Shown here: positions 1-8,653 of the stretch, in pieces | How positions within the stretch are numbered: the stretch's first letter is position 1 | Layout: every line of letters begins with the position of its first letter | DNA from: Thiodiazotropha sp040506195 | GTDB lineage: Bacteria > Pseudomonadota > Gammaproteobacteria > Chromatiales > Chromatiaceae | Reading direction: 5' to 3' | Length of the DNA stretch: 64,000 nt | NCBI GenBank assembly: GCA_040506195.1 | Contig: JBEVXH010000005.1 | Coordinates: 62,001-126,000 of the forward strand | Notes under the pieces: generated by a model | What the model was told of the DNA's origin: nothing | Databases searched by the model: none | What the model saw: the letters and a program-made list of their open reading frames with translations, nothing else | Translations under genes and position numbers: made by a program

Positions 1-644
1 CGGCGAACCGCCAGCTCAGCCCGTTCGGGGCTGAAATCATCCAATACCGCCAGCAGGTCGGATTTCGTGATCAATACATGATCGGCTGCGCGGAAGATGA
101 CCGGGTATTTACTGGGCTTGTCATCCCCTTCGGTAACTGAGAGCAGGGTGATATTGATATGCTGACCCAGGTCGAAGCTGGCCGGGCAGACCAGGTTGCC
201 GACATTTTCTATAAACAGGATGTCCACTTCGTCAAGATTCATCTTATGCAGGGCGTGGTGGATCATATGGGCATCAAGGTGACAGGCGGTACCGGTAGTG
301 ATCTGGATAGCCTCCACTCCTTTTTCCCGGATGCGTTCGGCATCGTTCTCTGTTTCAAGGTCGCCTTCGACAACACTGATCCGGTATTTTTGGCCAAGCT
401 TGTCGATGGTGGTTTCCAGCAGGCGGGTTTTACCACTGCCGGGTGATGACATGAGATTGATCGCCAGTAGTTGATGACGGTCGAAATGCTCACGGTTATG
501 GGCTGCCTGATGGTCATTTTCGCTGAGCAGATTCTGTAACACTTCCACTGCAACGCTGCCGTCCTCTGCATGGGCATGTCTGCCTCCCTTTTCAATAAGA
601 TGCCGATTGCCCTCTGTGATATTACAGCCGCATGTGTCGCACAT
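1..644 (-). CDS. hypB: Hydrogenase nickel-insertion GTPase HypB (3' end outside window)
   Basis: HypB delivers nickel to the [NiFe] hydrogenase large subunit in a GTP-dependent step, together with HypA. The frame read leftward from ATG 644 begins MCDTCGCNI, the N-terminal high-affinity metal motif of the family, followed by a modest His-rich stretch (residues about 18-57) and a P-loop SSPGSGKT near residues 67-73. Further on come the G-domain segments ENVGNLVCPA and TKSDLL. About 214 residues are present and the C-terminus (some tens of residues) runs off the left edge. It lies 49 bp downstream of hypA in a hypC-hypA-hypB order, divergent from the hydrogenase structural genes. Confidence 0.95.
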   Translation of the reverse strand, partial: MCDTCGCNITEGNRHLIEKGGRHAHAEDGSVAVEVLQNLLSENDHQAAHNREHFDRHQLLAINLMSSPGSGKTRLLETTIDKLGQKYRISVVEGDLETENDAERIREKGVEAIQITTGTACHLDAHMIHHALHKMNLDEVDILFIENVGNLVCPASFDLGQHINITLLSVTEGDDKPSKYPVIFRAADHVLITKSDLLAVLDDFSPERAELAVR

Positions 645-693
645 CAGAATAAGCTCCTTAATCTGGTCTCACAGCTGGTCAAGCCCGTATGAT

Positions 694-1050
694 TCAATCG
701 TTATCCTCCCGTGTCAGTTCAACACTGGCGAGCAGGAGTTCATCCCCACTGATGAGTTGTGTACGAAAATCACCACATTCACAGCAGATCAATCTATTCG
801 CCGATACATCGCACTCGGCGCCACATTGTTGGCAGCGTACCCGTACCTGTTGCAATGCTGTCTCCAGTTCAGCTCCGGCGGCAATACTGCCCGCACGGGC
901 GATCGTAAAGGCCTGTTGCAGCAGTTCCGGCACCACGCCGGACAAGGGACCGATGTTGATGACGATTCTGATAACCTGGCTGGCTTTTTCCCGCTTTGCA
1001 ATCGCCTCGACCTGCGCCAGCATTGCCTGGCAGACAGATAGTTCATGCAT
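694..1050 (-). CDS. hypA: Hydrogenase maturation nickel chaperone HypA
   Basis: HypA is a small nickel and zinc metallochaperone that works with HypB in hydrogenase assembly. The 118-residue length is typical. The N-terminus MHELSVCQ carries the invariant His2 nickel-ligand context, and the zinc-binding region has two Cys pairs, CQQC near residue 73 and CCEC near residue 90. Its start overlaps the end of hypC by 8 bp, so the two are probably translationally coupled, and hypB follows after 49 bp. No second hypA-like gene is visible in the window. Confidence 0.96.
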   Translation of the reverse strand: MHELSVCQAMLAQVEAIAKREKASQVIRIVINIGPLSGVVPELLQQAFTIARAGSIAAGAELETALQQVRVRCQQCGAECDVSANRLICCECGDFRTQLISGDELLLASVELTREDND

Positions 1051-1285
1051 CTGGCGGGGATTCTATCTTCGCCAGCATCTCGTCATAGATCTCCCAGGCC
1101 GAGCGAGCTTCCTGCGGCGTGACTTTTTGGATTGCATATCCGACATGTACGACAACAAAGTCGTCCGGCTGCAATGCTTCATGCTGCAGCATGAAGAGGC
1201 TCACTTCCCGCTGAATGCCTTTAGCTTCACACTGTGCGGTAAAGCCGTCGATACTTTTGATCTGCATGGGTATGCCCAGGCACAT
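1043..1285 (-). CDS. hypC: Hydrogenase assembly chaperone HypC
   Basis: HypC carries the Fe(CN)2CO unit with HypD to the large-subunit precursor. The family always begins MCLGIP with Cys2 essential, so the start is placed at ATG 1285, not at an in-frame upstream ATG that would add 26 unrelated residues. The protein is 80 aa, a normal size. A GAAGG-like ribosome site lies about 7 nt upstream. It leads the leftward hypC-hypA-hypB group; hypD, hypE and hypF are not in this window and must lie elsewhere. The 67 bp between this start and the divergent protease gene probably holds two promoters. Confidence 0.95.
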   Translation of the reverse strand: MCLGIPMQIKSIDGFTAQCEAKGIQREVSLFMLQHEALQPDDFVVVHVGYAIQKVTPQEARSAWEIYDEMLAKIESPPDA

Positions 1286-1352
1286 GATATAACCTTCGTT
1301 TACAGTTATGATCCAATAGCATGCCTTTTTCATTCTCGCAAGGGGAATATTT

Positions 1353-1838
1353 TTGTCAATCAAATATGTCTTGATCCTTGGTATAGGTAATACCCTGTTA
1401 AGCGACGAGGGTATAGGCGTTCAATTGGTGAATCGCATGCAACGGCAGATCGGGGCGGTTCCGGGTATTGAGTATCTGGATGGAGGTACCCTCAGTTTTA
1501 CGCTGGCGGAGCCGATCGCCAGGGCGGATGGATTGATCGTGGCGGATGCAGCCCGCATGGGAGAGCCTCCCGGCACGCTCAGAGTCTTCCACGATCAGGA
1601 GATGGACAGCTACCTTCAAGGCAATCGTGCGAGCGTGCATGAGGTAAGTCTGGGCGACCTGCTCGATATAGCCCGACTCTCGGATACCCTGCCGGTTCGA
1701 CGCTGCCTGATTGGCATCGAACCCGAGCATCTGGATTGGGGGGAGGCATTGAGCAAGACCGTAGAACCGGCAGTAGAGCAGGGGATTGCCGAGATCGTCT
1801 CGATACTGAAGTCATGGGGCCTTTTACCTGCCGGATAG
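1353..1838 (+). CDS. Hydrogenase large-subunit maturation endopeptidase (M52)
   Basis: This protease removes the C-terminal tail of the [NiFe] large subunit once nickel is inserted. The 161-residue protein starts with the family motif ILGIGNTLLSDEGIGV; acidic residues at about 18-19, Asp in YLDGGT near 43 and a His near residue 95 fit the nickel-sensing triad. The start is TTG 1353, supported by AGGGG at 1341-1345 and by the motif beginning only a few residues in; there is no usable ATG. Its natural substrate is the large subunit encoded at 5531, which keeps an uncleaved 15-residue tail. HupD, HyaD and HynD are equivalent names; I cannot choose one. Confidence 0.92.
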   Translation: MSIKYVLILGIGNTLLSDEGIGVQLVNRMQRQIGAVPGIEYLDGGTLSFTLAEPIARADGLIVADAARMGEPPGTLRVFHDQEMDSYLQGNRASVHEVSLGDLLDIARLSDTLPVRRCLIGIEPEHLDWGEALSKTVEPAVEQGIAEIVSILKSWGLLPAG

Positions 1839-1981
1839 GGGTAACTCTGTTTTTTGCATTGAGTTGTCCGAGATCAGTTTTTCAGTCTGCAATTATGATC
1901 CAGATCAGCTCATGTATCAGTATTTAGTGATATTCTTTATATAAACCGGAAATTCAATGTGACATTGGGCTGATGTGACTC

Positions 1982-2413
1982 ATGCAGAAACTGCAAGACA
2001 TCGCTGTACGGATAGAGGGAAAGGACACCGCCAACCCACCCGTCAATCACTCAAATGCTACCCCTGTCATGCATGAGGTATTGCATTCGCTGAAACGACT
2101 CAAGGAGCGAGGCGTGGCGGCTACTATCGATCTTAAGTCGATACCTTTCGGTCCAGGCGATGAGGAAGAGCTGCTGCACCATCTTGGGTGCGGTGAGGTT
2201 TCTATCGAGCTTCAATCCTTGGGTAAAAGCCGTATTTGCGAGACCCTCTATCCCGGTGTCTGGCTGATCGATCACTATAACGCCTCAGGTGAGCGCGTTG
2301 CCCTCTCATTAGAAATAAATCGTGTACCGGAGATCGTTAAATCTCAACCCGAGGACATCTCGGATGCGATTATCAGGCTCGAACAACAGCTAAACCCAGA
2401 TAGTTCCGCATGA
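1982..2413 (+). CDS. HupH/HyaF-like hydrogenase expression protein
   Basis: The 143-residue protein resembles the C-terminal domain of HupH/HyaF, factors needed for hydrogenase formation, probably by acting on small-subunit iron-sulfur assembly. The segment around LHHLGCGEVSIELQSLGKS, followed by a Trp-Leu (PGVWLID) and LEINRVPEIV near the C-terminus, fits the domain pattern. It is about half the length of classical HupH, so it corresponds to a single-domain version. It ends 24 bp before the small-subunit start and is probably co-transcribed. Assignment rests on pattern and position and needs a profile search. Confidence 0.65.
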   Translation: MQKLQDIAVRIEGKDTANPPVNHSNATPVMHEVLHSLKRLKERGVAATIDLKSIPFGPGDEEELLHHLGCGEVSIELQSLGKSRICETLYPGVWLIDHYNASGERVALSLEINRVPEIVKSQPEDISDAIIRLEQQLNPDSSA

Positions 2414-2437
2414 TTGTCGTTTGCGGGAGGAGTAGTA

Positions 2438-3544
2438 ATGGCTGAAGAACTCAAACCCATCACTAAAACACTTGGGGAGAGCTTGCGGGAAAGCGGCGTC
2501 TCCAGACGGGGTTTTCTGAAATTCTGCAGTGTCACGGCATCGATGATGGCGCTACCGCCGGCAATGGTGCCTGCAATTGCCGCTTCTCTCGAGAAAGCGA
2601 AGAGACCCTCGGTAATATGGCTCTCTTTTCAGGAGTGTACCGGTTGTACAGAATCCCTGACCCGCAGTCATTCACCCACCGTTGAGAATCTGATTTTTGA
2701 TCATATCTCTCTCGATTATCACCATACCCTGCAAGTGGCAGCCGGGGACGCGGCCGAGGCGGCGCGTGAAGCCGCGATGCACGAAAACGAAGGTAAATAT
2801 ATCGTAGTTGTGGATGGTTCCATCCCACTGGCGAATCCGGGCTTTTCCACAATCGCAGGGATCAGCAATCTGCAGATATTGGAAGAGACGGTCGCCGGTG
2901 CCGCGGCGGTTGTGGCTGTGGGTACCTGCGCGGCGTTCGGAGGCTTACCCCAGGCCAAACCCAATCCGACCGGTGCTGTTTCGGTCTCCGATATCGTGAA
3001 GGATAAACCGGTCGTCAATGTCTCGGGGTGCCCGCCCATTCCAACCGTGATTACAGGCGTATTGGCACATTTTCTTACTTTCGGATCTCTGCCGGAGCTG
3101 GACAGCCTGGGCAGACCGAAGGTCTTTTTCGGTAAGAGCATCCATGATCGCTGCTATCGTCGGCCTTTCTATGACAAAGGCCTGTTTGCCGAAACCTTCG
3201 ATGACGAGGGGGCGCGCAAGGGGTGGTGTCTCTACCGTCTCGGGTGCAAGGGTCCGATGACCTATAACGCATGTGCAACCGCCAAGTGGAATCAGGGCGC
3301 AAGCTGGCCGGTGGAATCGGGACATGGCTGCCTGGGTTGTTCTGAACCCGATTTCTGGGATGCCGGCGGATTCTACAATGCATTGTCGATTCCAGACAGT
3401 GATGTGATCCGACAGGCTGCCTATGTCGCGGGTGCAGGAGTGGCCATTGGCGCGGCGGCCGGAGCACTCAATCGCAGCAAGCAGGCCAAGGCTGCTTCCG
3501 AGCATGAAACAGTAACTATCGATGACTTGGATAAGAGATCATGA
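2438..3544 (+). CDS. hynS: [NiFe] hydrogenase small subunit (Isp-type, HynS-like), Tat substrate
   Basis: This subunit passes electrons from the active site through three iron-sulfur clusters. It has a twin-arginine signal SRRGFLK at residues 22-28, a proximal-cluster motif ECTGC at 66-70, CPPIPTV near 200, further Cys ligands in the second half (including GHGCLGC), and a hydrophobic C-terminal helix that would anchor it in the membrane facing the periplasm. ATG 2438 is chosen because GGGAGG sits 7-12 nt upstream; an in-frame TTG at 2414 is less likely. Length is 368 aa. It overlaps isp1 by 4 bp. The order with Isp1 and Isp2 before the large subunit matches the purple-sulfur-bacterial HynSL enzyme. 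Confidence 0.93.
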   Translation: MAEELKPITKTLGESLRESGVSRRGFLKFCSVTASMMALPPAMVPAIAASLEKAKRPSVIWLSFQECTGCTESLTRSHSPTVENLIFDHISLDYHHTLQVAAGDAAEAAREAAMHENEGKYIVVVDGSIPLANPGFSTIAGISNLQILEETVAGAAAVVAVGTCAAFGGLPQAKPNPTGAVSVSDIVKDKPVVNVSGCPPIPTVITGVLAHFLTFGSLPELDSLGRPKVFFGKSIHDRCYRRPFYDKGLFAETFDDEGARKGWCLYRLGCKGPMTYNACATAKWNQGASWPVESGHGCLGCSEPDFWDAGGFYNALSIPDSDVIRQAAYVAGAGVAIGAAAGALNRSKQAKAASEHETVTIDDLDKRS

Positions 3545-4203
3545 ACACACCGATTGACTTTCTTCTATGGGTTAGAGGACCGGGTTTTGATATCGCTCTG
3601 GTGGTGCTGTTGATCGGTATTCTGATCCGGCTGCTCGAGGTGTTGATATTAGGCCGCAAGCCCGACTACTCAGAGCCCAAAGGGGCGGAGCTGGGGTCCG
3701 GCCTGCGAACTGTAGTTACAAGAACCTTGCCGGAAAAGGGCTCCTTCAGGCGTTCACCATTCACGGTAGTCGGTGGATACATCTGGCATATCGGTTTCTT
3801 CATCAGCCTTTTTCTGTTCATTCCACATATCGAGCTGATCAATGCCACCATCGGACTCAGCTGGCCGGGTATCGCCAGTAATCTGGTTGATGCCGTCGCT
3901 GCAGTGACGATCGTTACACTGGTGGCGATGCTGTTCAGCCGCCTGAGCCATCCGGTGAAGCGTTACCTCAGTGGTCCGGAAGATTATCTGACCTGGTTGG
4001 TAACGATTCTGCCCATGATCACGGGATATCTGGCATACCATCGGATGATCGATCCCTATCCGCTGGTGCTGGGTCTGCACATACTCAGTGTGGAAATCCT
4101 GATGGTGATATTTCCCTTTACCAAGCTGATGCATGCTTTCACATTCTTTATCGCCCGTTGGTATAACGGGGCCATGGCAGGTCGTAGAGGAGTTCAGTCA
4201 TGA
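3541..4203 (+). CDS. isp1: Isp1, membrane cytochrome b-like hydrogenase subunit
   Basis: Isp1 is an integral-membrane subunit related to NarI/DsrM that probably binds haem b and passes electrons between the hydrogenase and the quinone pool or Isp2. The 220-residue protein has about five hydrophobic segments: residues about 11-32, 75-97, 110-130, 150-170 and 175-200. Conserved-looking His residues lie within or beside the helices (WHIGF, AYHRM, LGLHIL, LMHAF). Start ATGA overlaps the small-subunit stop, and its own stop overlaps the isp2 start by 4 bp, so the three genes are tightly coupled. Confidence 0.88.
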   Translation: MNTPIDFLLWVRGPGFDIALVVLLIGILIRLLEVLILGRKPDYSEPKGAELGSGLRTVVTRTLPEKGSFRRSPFTVVGGYIWHIGFFISLFLFIPHIELINATIGLSWPGIASNLVDAVAAVTIVTLVAMLFSRLSHPVKRYLSGPEDYLTWLVTILPMITGYLAYHRMIDPYPLVLGLHILSVEILMVIFPFTKLMHAFTFFIARWYNGAMAGRRGVQS

Positions 4204-5465
4204 GCGAAGCAACCTTTGAACGAGGCATGAATGCCTTTCGTGAACAGATGAACGCACCGATTGCTTCCTTTTTCTCCAGTTGCGTGAATTGCGGTATGTG
4301 CGCCGAGGCCTGCCTCTTCTATACCGAAACAGGCGACCCAAAATACACACCAATCAACAAACTGGAACCACTGCGTCGTGTATGGGAGCAGGAGTTTACC
4401 CTTTGGGGTAAATTGAAGTCGATGCTCGGTTTGAGCGAACCGGTTACCGATGAACTCCTGGAGGAGTGGGAGCCTCTGATCTACGATGCCTGCACCCTGT
4501 GCGGACGCTGCGCCATGGTCTGCCCGGTAGGCAACGATGTCAGTTACATGATCCGGCATGCCAGAGAGGGGTTCGTTGCTGCGGGATACTCGCCGGAAGG
4601 CATGAAAGGCGCCAGCCGCAGAGCGGTGACAATCGGCAGCCCGATGGGAGTCAAGTTTCCCGCATTGGCGGCGCAGATAAAACATGTGGAGGCCGATACC
4701 GGATTGAAGATTCCGGTGGATGTGGAGGGCGTCGACTATATGGCGTTGCTTTCCTCCATGGAGATCATGAACTTCCCGGAATATCTGGAGGCCTTGTCCC
4801 GCATCTTCAAACAGGCGGGTGTGACCTGGACGATCAGTTCCGAAGCCTTCGAGGCGACTAATTCGGGTATTCAGATCGGCTCCTCGGATATCGCCCGGGA
4901 GCTTGTCGATCGGGTCGTGATTGCGGCCGAGAAGCTGAAGGTAAAATATGTCATCAGCCCTGAGTGCGGGCATGCCTATACCGCGATTCGCTGGGAGGGC
5001 CCAAACCTCATCGGCAGACCTTACAAGTTCAAGGTTGTGCATATCCTGGAACTGCTGGACGAGCTGCGTGAAAGCGGGCGATTGAAGACAGAGGGCATGG
5101 ATGAGACTCGGTTGACCTTCCATGATCCGTGTCAGATCGTCCGCAAGGGTGGTGTATTGGAACCACCGCGTAACCTTCTCAAGATGGTCGCCAGTGAATT
5201 TGTCGAGATGCAGGATGCCAGAGAGATGAACTGGTGTTGTGGCGGAGGTGGAGGCGTGAGTGCCAATGAGAGGGCGGAAGAATTGCGTCTTAAGGTGTTC
5301 AAACGCAAGAAGACGCAACTCGATGAACTGAATGTGGAGGTTCTGGTTACGGCCTGTGCGAATTGCAGGCTGATTATTGAGGAGGGTCTCGAAGAGTACC
5401 GCATGGAGATTCCGGTTGTGGGTTTGACAGAGATGCTTGCTGAGCATCTGGTAAAAGAAGAGTGA
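4200..5465 (+). CDS. isp2: Isp2, HdrD/DsrK-like iron-sulfur hydrogenase subunit
   Basis: Isp2 is a cytoplasmic iron-sulfur protein related to the catalytic subunit of heterodisulfide reductase. Two [4Fe-4S] ferredoxin motifs are visible: Cys 28, 31, 34, 38 and Cys 98, 101, 104, 108. The C-terminal half carries Cys-rich domains of the CCG type, with ECGHAYTA near 262, DPCQIVRKGG near 307, NWCCGGGGG near 345 and CANC near 389. Length is 421 aa. The partner Isp1 overlaps upstream by 4 bp and the large subunit follows after 65 bp. The electron acceptor of this arm is not shown by the sequence. Confidence 0.9.
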   Translation: MSEATFERGMNAFREQMNAPIASFFSSCVNCGMCAEACLFYTETGDPKYTPINKLEPLRRVWEQEFTLWGKLKSMLGLSEPVTDELLEEWEPLIYDACTLCGRCAMVCPVGNDVSYMIRHAREGFVAAGYSPEGMKGASRRAVTIGSPMGVKFPALAAQIKHVEADTGLKIPVDVEGVDYMALLSSMEIMNFPEYLEALSRIFKQAGVTWTISSEAFEATNSGIQIGSSDIARELVDRVVIAAEKLKVKYVISPECGHAYTAIRWEGPNLIGRPYKFKVVHILELLDELRESGRLKTEGMDETRLTFHDPCQIVRKGGVLEPPRNLLKMVASEFVEMQDAREMNWCCGGGGGVSANERAEELRLKVFKRKKTQLDELNVEVLVTACANCRLIIEEGLEEYRMEIPVVGLTEMLAEHLVKEE

Positions 5466-5530
5466 GTATCACTAGGGCCTGTAAACAGTCCTGGCAGCAT
5501 GGCTAATCGTATCGACAGGAGACGAGAGAA

Positions 5531-7252
5531 ATGAGTAACAGAATCGTCGTTGACCCCATCACCAGAATAGAAGGTCATCTGCGTATCGAGGCCCAGATGG
5601 ATGGTGATCAGATAGCCAGTGCTTATTCATCTGGGACCATGGTTCGCGGCATCGAAATCATACTCAAGGGTCGGGATCCCCGGGATGCCTGGGCCTTTAC
5701 GCAGCGTATATGCGGCGTCTGCACCCTGGTGCATGGAATCGCTTCGGTACGCGCGGTTGAAGATGCCCTCAACTACCCGATTCCGCCGAATGCACAGCTG
5801 ATACGTAATCTCATGATCGGCGCCCAGTATATCCATGATCATGTGATGCATTTCTATCACCTGCATGCCCTGGATTGGGTGGACGTGGTGTCTGCACTCT
5901 CCGCCGACCCAGGCGAGACTGCTGCGTTGGCCCAGTCTATCAGTAATTGGCCGAAGGCATCTCCAGGCTATTTCTCGGATGTAAAAAAGAAACTGAAGGG
6001 ATTTGTCGATGCCGGGCAGTTGGGTATTTTCGCCAAGGCCTATTGGGGACACGAGGTCTACAAGTTGCCGCCGGCCGCGAATCTGATGGCGGTTGCCCAC
6101 TATCTGGAGGCGCTTGAGTGGCAGCGTGACGTTGTCAAGCTGCATGCCATATTCGGCGGCAAGAATCCCCATCCCAACTTTCTGGTTGGCGGTGTGGCAT
6201 CCGCCATCGATCTCAACTCGGATTCGGCCATCAACAGCAAGAAACTCTCTCAGATACAAAACGTCATCAACAAGATGCGTGAATTTACCGATCAGGTCTA
6301 TGTGCCCGACACGCTGGCGGTTGCGAGCTTCTACAAGGATTGGGGTGAGCGGGGAGAGGGACTCGGTAACTTCCTCTGCTACGGTGACCTGCCCGCCACT
6401 TCCATGGATGAGCCAGACAGTTTCTTCTTCCCAAGCGGCGTCATCCTGGACAGGGATATTTCAACCGTGCATCCGTTGGATCTGAACAATGCTGAAGAGA
6501 TTCAGGAGCATATTGCACACTCATGGTACGACTACAGTAAGGGTAAGGAACAGGGTCTGCATCCTTATGAGGGTGAAACATCACTCAACTATACCGGCCC
6601 CGAACCCCCATATGAGCATCTGAACGTGGAGGAGTCCTACTCCTGGTTGAAGGCGCCGCGATGGAAAGGCAAGTCCGTTGAAGTGGGGCCGTTGGCACGT
6701 GTCCTGATGTTGTACGCCAAGGGACATGAGCAGACCCGGGAATTGGTCAATATGACCCTGAGCAAGCTGGAACTGCCGACCCGCGCGCTCTTCTCAACTC
6801 TTGGCAGAACCGCTGCCAGAACCCTCGAAACCAAGATCCTGGCGGACGCGATGCAGGGTTGGTATGACCAGCTGATCGCCAATATCAAGGCGGGGGACAC
6901 CAAGACCTTCAACGAATCTATGTGGGAGCCCGCCACCTGGCCGAATCAATGCAAGGGAGTGGGATTCATGGAAGCGCCCCGTGGGGCACTGGGACACTGG
7001 ATCGTTATCGAGAATGGCAAGATCGCCAACTATCAAGCGGTGGTGCCGAGCACCTGGAACGCCGGGCCACGGGACAGTACCGGTCAGGCCGGAGCATACG
7101 AGGCAGCATTGCAGGATAACCACCAGCTCGCTGATGTAAAACAACCGGTGGAGATTCTGAGGACCATACACAGCTTCGATCCCTGCATTGCCTGTGCGGT
7201 TCACTTGTCGGATGAAGATGGTGAGGAGATGCTGCAGGTAAAGGTGAAATAA
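5531..7252 (+). CDS. hynL: [NiFe] hydrogenase large subunit (HynL-like)
   Basis: This is the catalytic subunit holding the NiFe(CN)2CO centre. The four nickel-ligand cysteines are present: Cys61 and Cys64 in RICGVC, Cys552 and Cys555 in DPCIACAVH. His558 marks the expected cleavage point and leaves a 15-residue C-terminal extension for the protease encoded at 1353. TRIEGHLRIE near residue 11 is the family N-terminal signature. Length is 573 aa and the start follows a good AGGAG-type site at 5517-5521. It closes the operon; a rho-independent terminator follows 28 bp after the stop. Confidence 0.96.
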   Translation: MSNRIVVDPITRIEGHLRIEAQMDGDQIASAYSSGTMVRGIEIILKGRDPRDAWAFTQRICGVCTLVHGIASVRAVEDALNYPIPPNAQLIRNLMIGAQYIHDHVMHFYHLHALDWVDVVSALSADPGETAALAQSISNWPKASPGYFSDVKKKLKGFVDAGQLGIFAKAYWGHEVYKLPPAANLMAVAHYLEALEWQRDVVKLHAIFGGKNPHPNFLVGGVASAIDLNSDSAINSKKLSQIQNVINKMREFTDQVYVPDTLAVASFYKDWGERGEGLGNFLCYGDLPATSMDEPDSFFFPSGVILDRDISTVHPLDLNNAEEIQEHIAHSWYDYSKGKEQGLHPYEGETSLNYTGPEPPYEHLNVEESYSWLKAPRWKGKSVEVGPLARVLMLYAKGHEQTRELVNMTLSKLELPTRALFSTLGRTAARTLETKILADAMQGWYDQLIANIKAGDTKTFNESMWEPATWPNQCKGVGFMEAPRGALGHWIVIENGKIANYQAVVPSTWNAGPRDSTGQAGAYEAALQDNHQLADVKQPVEILRTIHSFDPCIACAVHLSDEDGEEMLQVKVK

Positions 7253-7280
7253 AGATAAAACTTTTCCCTTGTAAGTTTAC

Positions 7281-7313
7281 GCCTCTGTCTGTTGTATAGG
7301 CAGGGGCTTTTTT
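7281..7313 (+). terminator. Rho-independent terminator of the hydrogenase operon
   Basis: A 10-bp stem, GCCTCTGTCT (7281-7290) with AGGCAGGGGC (7298-7307), pairs fully if two or three G-U pairs are allowed; the loop is 7 nt and a run of six T follows directly. It lies 28 bp downstream of the large-subunit stop. Confidence 0.88.
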
Positions 7314-7342
7314 AGTCGTTTGAAACCTTATTGAATGAATAT

Positions 7343-7521
7343 CCGCAAATGAACGCGAATCACCGCTAAGAAACGCTAATGTGTTGTAAGTTTTTTTGTA
7401 CCATCCCCAGTCCCTATGCTTCTCCGTAGGAACAACATAAACATATAAAAGGAGTCTCTGAATTTATTAGAGGTTCACAAAAAATTGGCGATCATTTGCG
7501 GTGATTCGCGTACATTCGCGG
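7343..7521. repeat. MITE-like element with 38-bp imperfect terminal inverted repeats
   Basis: The stretch 7343-7380 and the reverse complement of 7484-7521 match at 31 of 38 positions, including an uninterrupted core ACGCGAATCACCGC. They bracket about 103 AT-rich bases with no open frame of note. Each arm is built from short alternating units of the type CGC-AAT-GAACGC. Related single arms appear at 16662 and, degraded, near 32124. No flanking target duplication was identified by eye, so a MITE origin is inference; a folded RNA or dispersed intergenic repeat would look the same. Confidence 0.6.
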
Positions 7522-7687
7522 CTTTCTATTTCAATCAGGCCATATTCACTATCAGATTTTCAGGTGTAGGGTGCGGCTTGCCACACCGCACCGTTCACTT
7601 CGCTCAAACCGGGAAGCCGATTTTCAGCTTGATTTCATCTGCCTCTGCCATGCTCTCTCTCAGCACAATATATTCGAGAGAGATACG

Positions 7688-8251
7688 ATGAATGGTCAAG
7701 AGGAAATCAAAGTATGGGACCCGCTGGTCAGAGTGTTTCATTGGAGCCTGGTGGGTGCATTTGCAGTTGCATGGCTGACAGAGGATGAGTGGATGGGGCT
7801 GCATGCCAATGCAGGTTATCTGATCGCCCTGCTGTTGCTGTTTCGCCTGGTATGGGGTGTTTTAGGGCCCCGTCATGCGTGTTTCACCGACTTTATCAAA
7901 TCCCCGCCCACTGTGGTTGCCTATCTGCGGGATCTTGTTCAGTTACGCGCCGAACGTACCCTTGGGCACAATCCCGCCGGCGGTGCGATGATCGTCGCAT
8001 TGCTGACATCACTCCTGATAACCGCTTTGACCGGATTATTTGCATACGGCGCCACCGGGGCAGGCCCGTTGGCCGATATGTTCTTTTCCAGCTCCGCTTA
8101 TGGCAGTGAATTACTGGAAGAGGTACATGAGTTCTTTGCCAACATCACGCTTTTTCTTGTAGTGGTACACCTGATTGGTGTTGGGTTCGGTTCAATGATC
8201 CATCGGGAAAATCTGGTGCGTGCAATGATTACCGGCAGTAAACGTGTATGA
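7688..8251 (+). CDS. Cytochrome b561-type membrane protein
   Basis: A di-haem, four-helix cytochrome b of the Ni/Fe-hydrogenase b-type/b561 class, 187 aa. It opens with the diagnostic VWDPLVRVFHWSL (His near residue 18), has GLHANAGY with another His near 39, and ends with EVHEFFAN and VVVHLIG, giving four candidate haem ligands on four hydrophobic segments. The start is ATG 7688; the longer in-frame extension upstream lies in non-coding sequence. In many proteobacteria this gene heads a cluster with a DUF1924 cytochrome and a dihaem cytochrome c; here those partners survive only as a remnant just downstream. Confidence 0.85.
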   Translation: MNGQEEIKVWDPLVRVFHWSLVGAFAVAWLTEDEWMGLHANAGYLIALLLLFRLVWGVLGPRHACFTDFIKSPPTVVAYLRDLVQLRAERTLGHNPAGGAMIVALLTSLLITALTGLFAYGATGAGPLADMFFSSSAYGSELLEEVHEFFANITLFLVVVHLIGVGFGSMIHRENLVRAMITGSKRV

Positions 8252-8308
8252 CCTGTTTCAGATATCTGCATTCGTTAGATGTGAATGTATTGGAGGCATG
8301 ACAAATGA

Positions 8309-8581
8309 AGTCGACCTTTTTCCGCTGAACAGGGACGTGATGCCTGGGCACGCACGAATATTGACAAAAAAAGCGGGAAACCCAGGTCATGTATCATTTT
8401 CCCTATCAGCCCGTATTTCTTCCGGCAGAATCATGGCGGTCCAATGATGGATAAACTGGATGATCACTTTGGCGAAAAGCTCTCATTCAGCAACTGTGAC
8501 AGCTGTCATGAAAAGGCGTTGCAAGGATCCTATAACGAACACGAAATCAATATTCCGGGAATCGCTCATTGGGACGATTAG
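8309..8581 (+). pseudogene. Remnant of fused DUF1924 and dihaem cytochrome c genes
   Basis: A 90-codon open frame with no start codon. It opens with PFSAEQGRDAW and SGKPRSC, the N-terminal pattern of SHP/DUF1924 cytochromes. It switches to sequence like the dihaem cytochrome c family (DHC): MMDKLDDHFGE, then a haem motif CDSCH and the tail GSYNEHEINIPG. Just before MMDK the expected LPAESWRS reads in a different frame, which points to a one-base shift, and the first CxxCH is destroyed. A ribosome site and ATG at 8291-8300 are out of frame with the body. I infer deletion and fusion of two cytochrome genes. Confidence 0.6.
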
Positions 8582-8653
8582 TGTGTGTTTCGACAGCTGG
8601 TAAAGCTATACTGCGGGCACTCAAGCCTGTTCTGATATATCAGGATGGTAAGC

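Noticed and set aside
4194..5447. Long 417-codon minus-strand frame opposite isp2
   Set aside because: It lies wholly within a gene with clear iron-sulfur motifs; composition is that of a shadow.
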